A DNA stretch of 64,000 nt from Gavia stellata (Eukaryota > Chordata > Aves > Gaviiformes > Gaviidae). The stretch spans positions 18,424,428 through 18,488,427 of the forward strand of contig NC_082610.1 in assembly GCF_030936135.1 (NCBI RefSeq), in the 5' to 3' direction. This document shows positions 43,401 through 56,900 of this stretch, piece by piece. Every line of letters starts with the position of its first letter. Position 1 is the first letter of the stretch. The notes beneath the pieces are model-generated. The model saw only the letters and a list, made by a program, of their open reading frames with translations. It did no database searches and was not told the origin of the DNA. The position numbers were made by a program, and so were the translations under genes.

Positions 43401-46400
43401 ATGCCCACTAAACCATGTCCCACAGTGCCACGTCCACACGTTCCTTGAACACCTCCAGTGATGGTGACTCCACCACCTCCCTGGGCAGCCTCTTCCAGTG
43501 TCTCACCACTCCCTCAGTAAAGAAATTTTTCCTAATATCCAATCTGAACCTCCCCTGGCGCAACTTGAGGCCATTTCCTCTAGTCCTGTCACTAGTCACT
43601 TGGGAGAAGAGGCCAACACCCACCTCCCCACAACCCCCTTTCAGGCAGTTGGAGAGAGCGATGAGGTCTCCCCTCAGCCTCCTCTTCTCCAGGCTGAACA
43701 ACCCCAGCTCCCTCAGCCGCTCCTCATCAGACTTGTGCTCCAGACCCCTCACCAGCTCTGTCGCCCTTCTCTGGACACGCTCCAGCACCTCAATGTCCTT
43801 CTTGGAGTGAGGGGCCCAAAACTGAACACAGCATTCGAGGTGTGGCCTCACCAGCGCTGAGTACAGGGGCACGATCACCTCCCTACTCCCACTGGCCACA
43901 CCATTTCTGTGCTCCATCCAACAGAGAGCAACTGCCTCCATCCCCTCATTTGTAGCCACCACCTAAACATCCTTCACCTGAAAAAGCAGGGTTTGCTCCG
44001 TATTCAGCTCAGCAGGAGAGAGGGGGAGTTGGGAAACCCCAGCCAGCGGCAGACACACAGCCTACCTGTGCTCGCACCACGCTCTGAGCCTGTCCTTCAG
44101 GTGAGGCAGGTGAACAAGGGCAAAGCTGCTGAAGGGACTTTATAGGGTATAGCCACCCGCTAGGAAGCAAGCCCAACTTTTGCAAAAAGCCCGCTCCCAG
44201 CAAGCCCACAGGGTCTGAGCTCCTTCAGCCGCCTCTCCCAACCAGCCTCCAGCCAAAAGCCTGCCCACCTCCGGCCGCTGCCTTTAAAGCACCACCCCTC
44301 TCTGATGGGCTTCACCTGCCACGGATGCCACCTCCCCTGCTCAGCACCCTCCTGCCCCGCTACAGAATAAACACAAGCATCACATAAAAACCCAAGGAGC
44401 AATTTCTGGAAAGGATAACGCAACCCTTCCAGCTAATTCTCTTTTGAAGGCCAAGGAGGGAAACAGCAGCAGCCTTTCTCTCCGGAGAAGCTCTCTGTAA
44501 GGGGGGGGGGGGGGGGGTGGTGGAAAAAGAGGCAACATGCCGAAAAAGCAGATGGGGCTGATTTCTAATTGCTCCCACAGATGTGATAGTCAACGCCATG
44601 GCGAGATGGCTGAGCAATGCTTGTGGGGTCAGGGCTGCAAAGGTACAGCTTGCAGAGTGGTTTAGCTGCAGTGTTTGGAAAAAAAGTAAGAAAGAGGCGA
44701 GCTCTATTTATTTGTTCAGCAGTAAATATTAATCTTAGGCATTTTTTCGGTCTCAGGGGTAAAGAAGAGGCTGTGTCATCACGGGGGCAAAATTTCCTAT
44801 AAAATCAAGCTGCCGAGAGAGCTGAGTCACAGAGTTCACATGCAGGTAGATGCTGTCCAAGGGAAGTGGTTAAGGCAGGAGTTTGGTTCAGCTCAGCAAG
44901 GGGAGAGTGATGGGAGACGGGCACTAAAAAGCTGGCACACAAGCACCTCTCAGGGCTCTTTGCTGCCTCTTTTCCCCCGCCGAAAGAGGAGTCAAGCAGA
45001 AGGTGGGCTGCGGCCATAACACCCACTACGCTGACATGAGCCAGGAAGCAGCAATAACTTAGAACAGCTTTTTAGGCTGGCCTGGATTATGTTAGAGGCC
45101 GTTTCAGCCCCTGCAGCAGCTCAGGTGGCTTAAATCCGCTGTTGTCACTCCTCCAAACCCAGGCACCCTGGCGGGCTGCCATTGCTTGGAGTGCAAAGCT
45201 CAATCCAAACATCCCCCAAGCCTGGGGCAGTCCCTGAGCCTGTTCCTCCCCGCTAGCCCAAACGGCAGGCGGAGAGCATCCGTCCCAGCAGCACAGGACC
45301 TGTCCTGCCCTGCTGATGCTCCAGCCTCTGGCCTCGTTCTTACGCATGCTAGGCTCGACCTGGGCTTGGTCACCCCTCCTCGGGGACGGTCCTTTTGCTG
45401 GGCACGGTGGTTCCCTTCCTCTCGGTCCGGCTGTGTCCTACCCACCTCTGTTTGCGCTGCTCGAGCTTCTGGGACCAGTCGCTGAAGCCCTCATCTTCCT
45501 CCAGCTCCGAAGTCCCAGATGGCTTAAAGTCATAGCTGAAACACAGCAAGAAGGAAAATTAGGATGAGATGCAAAAAACCCCAAACCTGGCCTGAAAGAG
45601 CCCCAGCCTGATACCATCTTTCTCTCCCTCCAGTTATTACATCTTCTTTCCCCTGGCTGCTCCCAAATCCCACTTGAAGCCTTCTCCATTACAGGAAAGA
45701 CGCCTTTGCCACATGCTTAGGAGCGCCCTTGTACAAAAGGGGGGTCTCTCAGGGCATCACTGCGAGATGGAGAGGAAGAAGGAGCCGCTCCGTGTCTCCA
45801 GCGGCAGCACCCCGCTGCACGCCCGGCCTCCGGGACTGCACGCAGGCGAGCAAAAGACACGCAGCACATCAAAACCAAAAAGTCCATGGTTTTCTTCTGC
45901 ACCAGAGCTGGCCCTAGTTTGTTTGGACCAGAGGTATTTCAAACTTGGTTGCTGCTTGTCCTACGCTTGTACGCAGCCCCATGGAAAAGACATCAGGGGG
46001 ATCTGGCCTGAATGGATCGCTGGATGAGGAAGGCACGAAGACCTAAATATTAGGACACTGGCTCAAGTTCTGGGTTGGATCTTCACATTTCTCTACAGCT
46101 TTGAGCCAGTCATGTGCGCTTGCACGACTCTGGGTCCCCGCCTGTGAATACCCAACTGCTGTGCGGAGCCGCAGCACTCCCGGGATGCACAGCTGCCGGC
46201 AGCAGACGTGGGCTGGCTGTGCACAGGGATTGTTGGGGTTTTCCTGTTTCTTTCCTTGCGTTCGCAAGGAGAATCGCCTCCCGGCTGGGGGTCCTGGGTG
46301 GGCAGCCACGTGGCAAGCATCGGCCTGAGGAGGTGGCTTCATAGCTGTTTTTGGGATGCAGGGCGGTCACATCGCCTGGGAGTGGGAATTAGCGTGTGGG

Positions 46401-47907
46401 ACCCACAGATTAGTTTAAAACTCAGAGATTCAAAATACATAATAAATGTGGGTGAGTCTTCTCTTTGCCTTTCTGGGCTCTTAGGAGGTATCAGGAGATG
46501 CTTAGCCTCCTCTGTGACCCCAGTGGCTTGAAATATGGGGCATTTCTCTGAGATTCGGGATTCTCATATTGAACCGACTGCAGGAGCTGAGGGTTTACAA
46601 AAAACACGTGCCCTCACTGGGGAGGGTAGCAGGGGGGGGCACACCAAAAATGGCTGCTCAGCCATAACTTTGAGCACAGCTCAGCTCCCGCCGTGCTTCA
46701 GCATCCCCCTAGACTGCCGAGCAGCGATGCTGTGTCAGTCTAGGACATCGCAGCCCAAGCTGGATTATTTTCCGCTGCGTCTGTAGCAGTAGCTTGTGGA
46801 TGCCCCAGGACAACCTCAGGAAATTTGATGCAGAGCCAGGACGGGACCACAGATCTGCGGAGTCCCAGGTCAGGGCTTCGGGTGAGCTGCAGCACTGATG
46901 ATGCCCAAGGCAGAATTGCTCCGGTACTTGTGGCCCCAGCCACAAACACGTGCTCAGGCTCTCAGAAAAGCTCCCAGGGAGCAAGGGAGACTGGCTGAAT
47001 GCTGTTTGAAAACTGGTCGCTTCCCTGTGCCCCTCTGCAAACAGGGCCCCAGGGGAAGCACCGAGCCAGCACAGCCCATCAGCACTGCTTAAGCTGACGT
47101 CCATCCCTCTGGCTCCCAAGGCCACGCACGTCTTTCCTGCAAACCCACTGTTTTGCAGGTTATTTCTCCTTTTTTTTTTAGTGGGGGGAAGGGAAGAGAG
47201 GAGCTTCGTTCTGTCTCTTTGGTGCAAGGAAATGCCGCGGGCAGGTTTGCACAAACAGGAGTGACATGGATGGGATGAGTCCCAGCGCGGGAAGAGCTGA
47301 GGGAAGGAGGGGACAGTGTTTACACAAGAGAGAGCAAAGCTTTTCGGAAGATTAATAGCCAGGGCTGACCCCAGCTGCATGAGCAAGCCCAGGTGGCTGT
47401 CAGCAGCCATGGAAGAAACCAGGGGATGGCCAGAGAAGAAGAAACATCCTTCTGGTGAAGGCTGGCCCAGCAAGCTCAAGCATCGTGGAGCAGGGAGCAA
47501 AACCCCTCATTTTAGGTGTTCTCCCTGTCCCCCTTCGCAGATACTTAAGCACTCAATTAAATTCGGGCAATGCCAATGGTCCCGTGGGGTCAGCAGCGCG
47601 TCTATGCCTGTGCCCACGGGACTGGAGCCTGCAAGCTGGGTTACTGGGGCTGCTGCTCTGTGCCCGAGGCCGCTCACAGCGTCTCCGGTAAAGCAGAGAC
47701 CAGAGATCTTGTCTGCCGTTTTAAAGACCTTTACGAATTATTTTCCAGCCCCCATGTGAAGGGGAGGGGGTTGGAAAAGCTAACGATTATTATTACTTTC
47801 CAGATCTTCTGTTTGCTTTTAGGGCAGACTGCAGTGGTTTTGTCTGCAGAATGTCACCGGGTGTATTTCCACAAAAGATTTTGAAGCTTCTTTGCAATGC
47901 TTTTAGA

Positions 47908-47945
<38 letters not shown>

Positions 47946-50900
47946 CCAGAATAATTTTGAAAGTATCTGAGGAAAAAACTGATCTTTTCATGGAAAAAAA
48001 TAGATTTTTATAAATAGCTTTTGCTATTTTTCCAGTAAAATGAAGCTGCCGCTTCTCTCTGACTGTAACCCCAAATCCTGCGGCCACTTTTCCATTGTGT
48101 TTAATATATTTAGAAATAAGTTTAACACATAAATAGTGGGAAGACTAGGGTCTTTAAGACAGAGTTTGGCAACTCAAGAGTGCAGGCTGGGTTTTGTGCT
48201 AGCTCCAATGCTGCACAGCACCTGGGCTGCTGAACCGTGGGCACGGGGCGGCTGCGGTGGGATGCTGGGGATGTGACTGGTCATCCTATCCCTTCTCCAA
48301 GAGTTTCCTCTCTGACAGCAGATAGCTCAGAATCTCCATAAATGCCTCCTGAGCTATATCCATTTAGGACCGCCCCCATTAAAGCATCAAGTTAACTTTA
48401 ACCAGCTCAGGAGCTGCTCCATGCTCCCCATGGCCGGGGCAGCATCCTCCGAGGGAGGAGCGGGGAGCCCGGCCAGGAGAGGTGATCACTCGGTCGACCG
48501 CCAGCGCCGTGATCTGCCCGGGGTTGTGCCTTTCGTCCTCAGGCACGTGTCTGTCTTTGCACGTATCAGGAACTTCCATTAGTTTCGGCGTAGGATGATT
48601 CACAAGCTGAAATTTAACCAGGCACTGAAATCCCTGGTGATGAGGACTCCCTGCCTGAGCTCAGCCTTACCCAAACTGTCCTAGTTTAAACTCTCAGGGC
48701 AGGAAAACACCCAGCCTCCAGCCAAAAGAAAGAGCAAAGCAGGGATTCTGGCTTTTTCTGCCCAAACTAGAAACACGCTGTTTGTTAGTCTGGGCTAAAT
48801 CCCCCAACCCAAACCTATTAGGGAACTTCCCCGTCTCCCCAAACTACCCCGAACAACAGAGGCACCCAGTTCTTGGATGCAGGAGGGTTTTGCTGTAAGG
48901 AGAGAGTGTGTTGCTGAAGGATTTGTCCGCGGGTATTTCTTACTGGTTTTCCTGTGCCGGACCCGCGCTCTCCGAGCAGGAGCCAGTGCCGTTCAAGCCC
49001 TCTTCTGCCTGGGACCTCAGCTGCTTCTCCCGCTCCCGCCGCCGCCGCTCTCTTGCCGCCTCCTCCTCGTCTTCCACGCTCCACTGCGCTGTCAGCCTGC
49101 CAAGCCAGAGGGAAAACCCATCCTTAACGCTGTCGGGCAGCACCTACAAAACCTGGCAATGATCCCCCGAGGTGCCTGGTCTCCCCTCGGGCAAGCGGGG
49201 GGCTCCTGCAGAGGAGCGCTGCCAGCGTGAGTGGTGGTCCTCGAAGCGACATCCCTGCCTCCATCGGCAGGGCTCCGCAGCGGGACCGACCGATGTGCAA
49301 GGATAAGGTGGGACACGCAGACTGGGAGAGGGGTGCGGGAGAGCCTTTCCCAACCCCGAGGAAGATGTGGTGCGTATCCCCCTTCCCCCAGACCAGCCAC
49401 CTCGCCGCGGGCTGGAAGCCCACTGGGAAGCACCGTTCCCTGCAAAGCAGCTTTGTAAAGGGTCTTGCAGTGCTGCAAGAAATCCCACGCCCCCATCTCA
49501 AGCTTTGGCCCAGGGAGGGCGAGATCTGCACCCTGGAGGTAGTTTCCTTAAGCAGTTGAGCTGCTCCTGCCTGACCAGGAGCAGAGGGAACAGCAGCGGA
49601 GGGCAGCGGCTGTGTCCTGCTCTGCCCTGCCGAGCTTCCTTCCTCCCCTGCAGAGAAGAAAAACCTGCCCTGGCTTCTCCCAGACGTCTCAGCTGCTGGA
49701 TAATAACGCCTCTGGCAGCAGAACGGCCTCTCACATGCCCGAGGAAGCGATAAGGCAGCTGCCACATTCCTCCTCCGGCGATAACGCCTGTCTCAGCATG
49801 GCATCGGCTCCTTCTCCACCGCTGGCAGCACCAGCTGGGGTGCAGGCAGAAAGGGACGCGCCGTGGTGGCGCGGTCACCGCTCACCCAAAGGGCCTGCAA
49901 TGGCAGCCGGAGCAGGGCAGGTCTGACTCGTGGTACCCGCGGCTGATGCCGGGGCAGATGCTGGGGCTCCCTCACCCCACTCACCCCTGGCTCAGCCGGG
50001 TCCAAAACAGACCATGAAGGCTGTTCCACCTGGTATTTGCAAGCCTATTTACAGAAACGCTCTTGTGCGAGGCACGCACACGGGAGTCAGGAAGGCAATC
50101 TCCTGCCAGCAGCAGCACCCAGCCCGACCTGCGCCTCCCCCCGCTTCGGGCACACCCCGAGGACTGCAGTCCCTATAGGATGAACCTGCTCAGTAGGAGA
50201 TAGAGCGCAACATCAATTCAAACTGGGACAAAAAACCAAAAATGCCTCAGTTGAGGCTTGTTTCAGCCCAGTTTGAGTGAACGGGGGGCAGGTTTCAGCT
50301 GACCCCAGAAGTGCCACTCTGCCAGCCTGCCCGGCTCTGCCCACAGCCTGGACTACGAACCATGCCAGAGGGTCTCACTTCTCCAAGGGCCTCTCAAGAT
50401 GCTGTTTTCTTTTGAGGTTCAGGACAGATCCCCTCCCTCTCTCAGCAAAGGAAAGGAAAAAAAAAAACCAACCCACCTTGAGATTAATTGAGACATTATG
50501 TTCACAAAAAATTTGGCTTTTCTAATTACACTATGAACCTTGTCAACTTTTCTAGGGGAGACTCACTCGGAGCCTATTTTACTCTGCAGCGCTGGCAGGA
50601 CCGCCAAGCTTAGCCCCGGTAGCATCCCTTTGTGGGGTGGTCCCACCGCCGCCCTGGCAGGAGGCTAGGGGTGACCCCGCATCCCTGCCCTCCCAAATTC
50701 CCACCTCCCCCCAGGTGGCAGAGCCAGGACATGGAGCCAGACGGAGACAGGTCACCCATCCCCGTTGAGCCCACAGGGGAGCAGGGAACGAAGCAGATCT
50801 CGGGACTCGGCTAAGAGACCGCTCCGCTGCCGTGTAATTACTGCCTGCCTTATTTTGGGTGGGGCCTTTTTGCAAGCAGCAAATTCAGCCACCCTTTCCC

Positions 50901-53900
50901 CTTCTCCCCCCTCGTCACTCCTTGCCACCTTGCTCTCCATGGGGAACAAAGCGGACCCGGACCAGAGCCTGGAATCCCCTCCTCTCTTCCCTACTCATCC
51001 CACACTCCTATTTATTGTTTTCCCCCAGGTTCCCATAGAAACCCTTGTCTGTGAGCCTGGCAGGAAGCCACCGTGTTGTTGGTTTTTGTTTTTTTTTTTT
51101 TTTTTAAATATATAAATGAAGTCATTCATTAAACTCTGCCATGATCTCCCTCCCTTGTGCGACAGCTCCAGATAGTCTCCGATTTGGAAAGGCTCTTAAC
51201 CCCCTCTCGCCCATATCGCCCCAGTTACAAGAAATAAGGTCCACGTTTATGCCAGAACAAATTAGATTTCGACTTACTTCCTTTGCCCCCTCCTCCAGCT
51301 CCTTGGAAAGCCGCTGCAGAAGCAGCATTGCACCAACCCCCCCAGCTTAGCCGGGGTGCCCGGGGGAGCCTGGAGGGGGGTCCCCTCCAAACCATGCAAG
51401 CTTTCCGCGGTACGAGAGCAACGTTGGTTGGCAGCCCTCTCCCTTTCCCAGTTGGATGTGACTAACTCTCTCCCCATGACCTCACCGGCTCGCTATTCTG
51501 TCCCTGCATCCTCCGAACGGGCTGAGGACAGAGCCAGGGGCGACCGTTTTGGGGAGAAGGATTTTTCTGTACAAGCAGGGAAATATCTTTCCCAGCAACT
51601 TTTGCCGCAGAGCAAACCAGCCTCCGAGCTGCCCACCGCCGCACTGGGATGTGGCTCAGACACACTGAGCATCATGGTGGGGCTGCGATGCTGCAAGCTT
51701 CGTGCCTGCTCCTCTCAGCAATAAGGGCTGTGGATAAAGCCCTCACTGAGCCCCCACTCTCCCTGGGTTCAGAAATATCAGCACCCTCCAGCAAACACCT
51801 AAAATCATTTTGTTAGGGGATTCAGAGCACTCTCTCATGCCCAAACAGGCTGGCAGCGGAGCAAGGTTTAATAAGCGATGCTTTGGGGTTCAGTAGTCAC
51901 ACCAACAAACGGAGGGAAAAGGACAATTCCTTTTTGACTGACAGCACAAATATTTGTCTTCAATGAAAAAGAAACAAAAAGGCCCCCAAACAAATGAGAA
52001 ACTAAACCTTGCCAAAGTTCTTGCATTTTCGTTAGCTACAAGGGTCTGTTGGACCACAGACTGAATGTGCCATTTCAGTTTGGACAAGCCCAAGTGTGAG
52101 GAGGGGGTCAGCTGTTAAATTGCCTTTCAAAGCAAAAAGGTGGAAAGATTTAATTTCCAAACGGTTCCGTTTTCTAAGAAGGGGCCGCGGTCTCCCGTTT
52201 GCTCTAATTGCTCGCAATCACATTTGGTAACTCAACGTGCTCAGCCCACAGTGGTATTGCACAACCATCTTTCCCATTTCTAGAAAAAATTACCCGGCGC
52301 TTCAGGATCAGGCTGACACTGCGTACCTCTGCCTTCACCTCCAGCCAACACTTTCCCAGGTCGGTCCCAGGCTGGGGAAGTTTTGGGAAGAAGCAGGGTC
52401 ATAGCTGCTGGTGGGACTGAGAGCTCCCCACTTCATTTCACCCAACACAGGACAAGGAAATGGAAAGTAAGAAGACTTGAAGACTTGCAAGATGAGCTAC
52501 GGCGTGCTACACTCCTGCATCCAGTCACCTGCCCATATAGAGGGATTTTCATGCTGGTGAAAGGAAATTCACCCCCTCATGCAAACATTAGGGGAACTGG
52601 AGAAGGGGGAGAGGGAGAGTAGAGACCACTTTGCTGCCCTGGCAGCCAGGAGCTATGGCAAGGCTTGCTCTGGCAAGACCTCATCACAGGGCCAGGTCGT
52701 TTCTCTTATGCAATCCCTACATCTCTGCCAACAGCTTTTGGAGGTCTTGGTTTGGGGCAAAACACTCTTTGTGGAAGGGGCTTATCTCCTCCTGAGGAGG
52801 GGAGGAGATCCTGCAGGTCTAAGGACCAGCTGAAAGCACCTCGGTTCAGCTTTGGCCACGGAGCCACAGTTTGCCAAGCGTCTGGGATGCTCAGACTTCT
52901 GCTCTGACTGGGGCTGGCTGCCCATTTCACATCCAGCTCCTGACTTCACCTCCCTCCGGACCCCCAGCCAAGGGAGGGGTTTTATTTCCATTCGCTCTAC
53001 AAAACACCTCCTCCTCCCGCAGAAGAACGATACGGGCACCCGCGCTCTGGCTGCGCAGTTCCACGCGGCCACGAACGCCCGCTCCAGACAAGCCAGCGTT
53101 GCTGGAAAGGTCACATTTCCTTTGGGCAATTGTTCACTGGCACTTGAGGAGATTATAATATTCAGGCGAGGGAAATTTCTGGCACCAGATGAGCTGTGTT
53201 TAAGGGAAAGGCTGAAGACTCGAGGAGTCTTTTGCACGGCCGACGGCTCAAAGGAAGCTTTGCTGGCCCAAACCCAACCTTCAGCACTAAAGCTAATTCC
53301 AGAAAGGAAAATGAAATGCGTCCCGGAGGCTTTGGGCTTTGCAGACCTGTGCCAGAAAAACCCAGGAACCCTCTACCAGCACATTGGACATTCCTGTCTC
53401 CTGAGCTCGCCGGGGTATCGGGCCAGGACAGCATTGACTTTGGTTGCTGCCTCTGTTGGGTAGGCTGCCCCCGCAGATCCAGGGGTCAGGAGGGAAGAAG
53501 TTTTGGGAACAGGGTTTAGGAGGAGCCATGTGCAACCCCTGGCATGGCGGCTGCTGTTTCCCAGAGGATATATTGACCCATCTCCTGTGAAAGAAACAGC
53601 GTCTACCACCGCTTGAAAAATATCACCTGCAAGAGATGGGGCTGCACGAACTGGAGAAGAACTGGGAAGGGTAGCCCTGAGCCCCCCGGCAGCCATCCCG
53701 TTGGCCCCTCCGTTGAGGTTAGGGGAAAGGGAGATGCCAAAAACCTATGCAAGGGACCTTCCCCTTCCCACGTAATCCACTGCAGTCTCTGTTGCCTTGT
53801 CACGGTGCCAGATACAATATCGGTGCAGAATACGGCCTGGGACTGTCGAGTTTATCCTGCTGCCGGGCTTTAATTCGTATTGTATTTATCACCCGTTTAT

Positions 53901-56900
53901 AAAGGGCCCAGACATGATTGGCAGGGGTATGGAGATGTGCAGCTCACCCTGTCACATGAAATGGAAGAGAACACCCTTAAAAGGCTACAAAGGAGCATCT
54001 CCCTCACCCACTTGACCTTCCGCCAACAAATTAATCACTTATTAATGTCTTATAAACAGCATCTAATGGATCTGTGTGACTGAGTCAAGTACGCTGAAAT
54101 ACCCAGATAACGCCTCCGCTCACGTCACGCAGGACAACTGGTGTCAGGCCACCACAGAAGTCATGGCTGAGGACATTTGCGTGCAGTGCATGGTCATGCT
54201 GCCATGGCTCAGTTTCTCTCCACCCCTGCAAATCACACATGTGCTGGCTCAAAGCAGCGTCCCAGGGGATGCCACACACCACGGGTACCAGTGTTAGGCA
54301 TGTGTGTTAGGCATTCAGCATCTCAGCCCTTTCCAAAGATCCCTCCAAGACACAGATTTACCTCTACCTATCAAGACACCTTCAGAAACCCGTCCCTAAG
54401 CCCAAGGGCTTGTCCAAGGTCACCACGAAGCCAGGAAGATGTAGGGAAGGGAGCGGAGGTCCAGCTGGCATCCCGACCCCCTGATTAACGCTCTGCCAAG
54501 AGGCTGCTGCTGGACGCTAGCGACCACGGCTGTGCTCCCTGACACCAGGGGACACGGGCTGGCAAAGCCTCTATGGTACGGCCATCACCGAGTCAGACAG
54601 CAAGCAACAGTTACGCTTCTCGACGGATGAGTTTCTGTGGCTTAGGAGTAACACGGCTTGATAGCAAAGACTACAGCTGGATAATCATCCCATTGGGTAA
54701 GGAAGGGGGCGTGGATAGCGGTACGATCCAGGGAGGCTGGGAAAAGAAATAAAATCAAAAATTATTATGTCACAGCCTGGAGTTTATTGCAGCCTAGTCT
54801 CGGGGGAGATGGTTATCCTAGCTCCGAAAGATCAGCTTGTCAGTCAAAGGCAGCCAGAGATGCTGCCCAAGCCTCTCCCTCCCATACATTCATGTAATTC
54901 CTCAGCTGCATTGCTCTGTTCAGAGTCCAGGCTACAGAGTTTGAACAAGAAGGGGGGCAAGGGGGTGAGGAAAAAAATGCATGTATATGCTTCACCCTCA
55001 GCCTTTTTCTCATACCAAGCTTCCCTACCCCACTCGTAGCCGTGCAGTCTCAGCCACGTCTCCCCGTTTCTCCTATAAATCACGGCTCGCCTTCGAGATG
55101 CGAACAGCAGGGTAAAGCCGCTTCACGCCCAGGAGCAGCCGCAGAGCCCGTCCCCACCGACCAGCTGGAGCCGGGGGGTGCGGAAAGGCGTCACGCACGG
55201 GGCGATAAGGACACGCCCAGGCGTCTGAAAAGAATATGATACAGCCTGAACTTTCATCGAGCAGAAATGGAAGAAAAACCGCAGGCAGCACAGCGGAGAT
55301 CTCTCTCCCCCTTAAAAAAAAAAACAACTCTTCTTTTTTAAATGAATCTTGGGGTTTCTCCAGAAAAGCACATCCCATTTCTGCCCAAAGAAGGATGTGC
55401 AGTTGTGCAGCCATGCATCCACACGTGCCAGGTATAAAACTCTGCCTGGTTTAGCCTTCATTAAATTCCCTGCAAAGACTGACCTGTCACTGCGGCGTGA
55501 TGGGCGGGGAAAGCCCCGAGCTGGTAATTTACAGCTTCCACAAGCAAAACAAGAGACATTTGAGAAAGCTGGTGACAAGAGCAGACCTCGGAGGAGGGAC
55601 GCAGGCAGGGCTGGTCCTTCAGCATGAGCCTCGACTGTCCCCTCCTGCCTCTCGCAGGGTGGCAGCTCCAGAAAGACGCATGGGATGGTCTGCGCTTCCA
55701 GATGCACAGGCCACTCGTAGAGGCACAAGGCAGCTGATGGGAACGACTGCTTCTTTTTATTATTATTGGTTTTAATCATGGCAGACAGAATCCCAACAAA
55801 TCCCTTACAAGATGATGGATTGCACCCCCAGGACCGTGGGTCCTTAGCACACAGATAGACTGGTGCGGTAATGTATTAACATCACCGGTCAGGAATTTGG
55901 CGGGGGGGAGGAAAGGGCTGGAGTTTGAGCCCTCCCAGCACTCCACGGTATTCAGTAGGTGTGAGAAATTGGTGCCACATACAACCTCGAACCACAGCCC
56001 TTTCTCACGGTCTCTCCACCTCAGCCCTAAGGTTCAAGAAATCGGAGGGTTTTTTCTAAAGAGCAGGAAGTCTGGTCTCTGTTTTTGCAAGGGAGAAGCA
56101 TGCCAGCGGAGAAAAAAAAAAAAGACTTGTCAGAGAGGTTCGGACTGGCTTACCCAACTTTTGTATTTTATTTTTCCCCTCTCTCAGAGGGAAGCAAGCC
56201 TCCGTAGCCTCCCTGCCTTGGCTACAGTCAGCCAGCATCCTCCTCGATACGCTCAGGCTGGAAAACAAGTCTGAGCCTAGGGAGGCGAGCAATAGCCTTA
56301 CCCCTGCTTCAAGCCCAGGAGTAAGAGTGAGATTCGTACCAGGCATGCTGCTTTTTATAGCACCGCTGGCTTGGCTGCGAGTCCTTCATTTTGCAGCCCT
56401 CGGGGTGACACAGTCCCCCCAACCCCTGCAGTCCCCAGCAGCAGGAGGGAGTTTGCTACCCGAGCACTGGCAGGAGGGAGGCCGTGGGAACGTGCTGCTC
56501 CGCTCCCTGGGAGAGTTGAGGCTCTCTTCGTTTATGGCCATGGCCGATGAGTTGTGCTGCAACAGGAACCGGAGTCAGCGGCAAGCCCTCGGTCCCTGCG
56601 GCGCTGAGGCAGTGTGCCTTCATGAGAAAAACCAGTCTGTCCCCCAAAATACTGATTGCAACTCCCATGCAGTCAGACGAGTGAAGTCATACCAATGGTG
56701 GGAGAAGGGAAAAAAACGAGAGTCTGGAAGCTGAAAATTTGTTCTCACACACCATCCCAGCTGCAAAGGCTCAGACCCCAGCGACCCCGTCCAGTGCCCC
56801 CTCCAGCTGAACCGTGCTCAGACACGTGTGGCGGTGCTTCTCCACCTCGCCAGAGAATGCGGATAACCTGCAGCTGCAGCCCCGAGGGGCTCAGAGGCTC

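Larger units (their letters stand above)
41697..45445. other. LSP1 intron 3
   Basis: About 3.7 kb, containing the longest CR1 copy (43321-43900) and a G17 run at 44501-44517. No extra LSP1 exon is recognised. Confidence 0.7.

Noticed and set aside
46709..47500. 263-codon open frame on the minus strand in LSP1 intron 2
   Set aside because: No recognisable domain, no fit to LSP1 phase and no splice context. It is probably a chance frame in GC-rich intron.
48379..48603. Possible additional LSP1 exon (74-codon minus frame after TTTCAG)
   Set aside because: Joining it to exon 2 (phase 2) puts a stop in the second codon, while exon 2 to exon 3 already joins cleanly with human-like sequence.
52852..53463. 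203-codon open frame on the plus strand in LSP1 intron 1
   Set aside because: Antisense, no domain recognised, no supporting gene signals.
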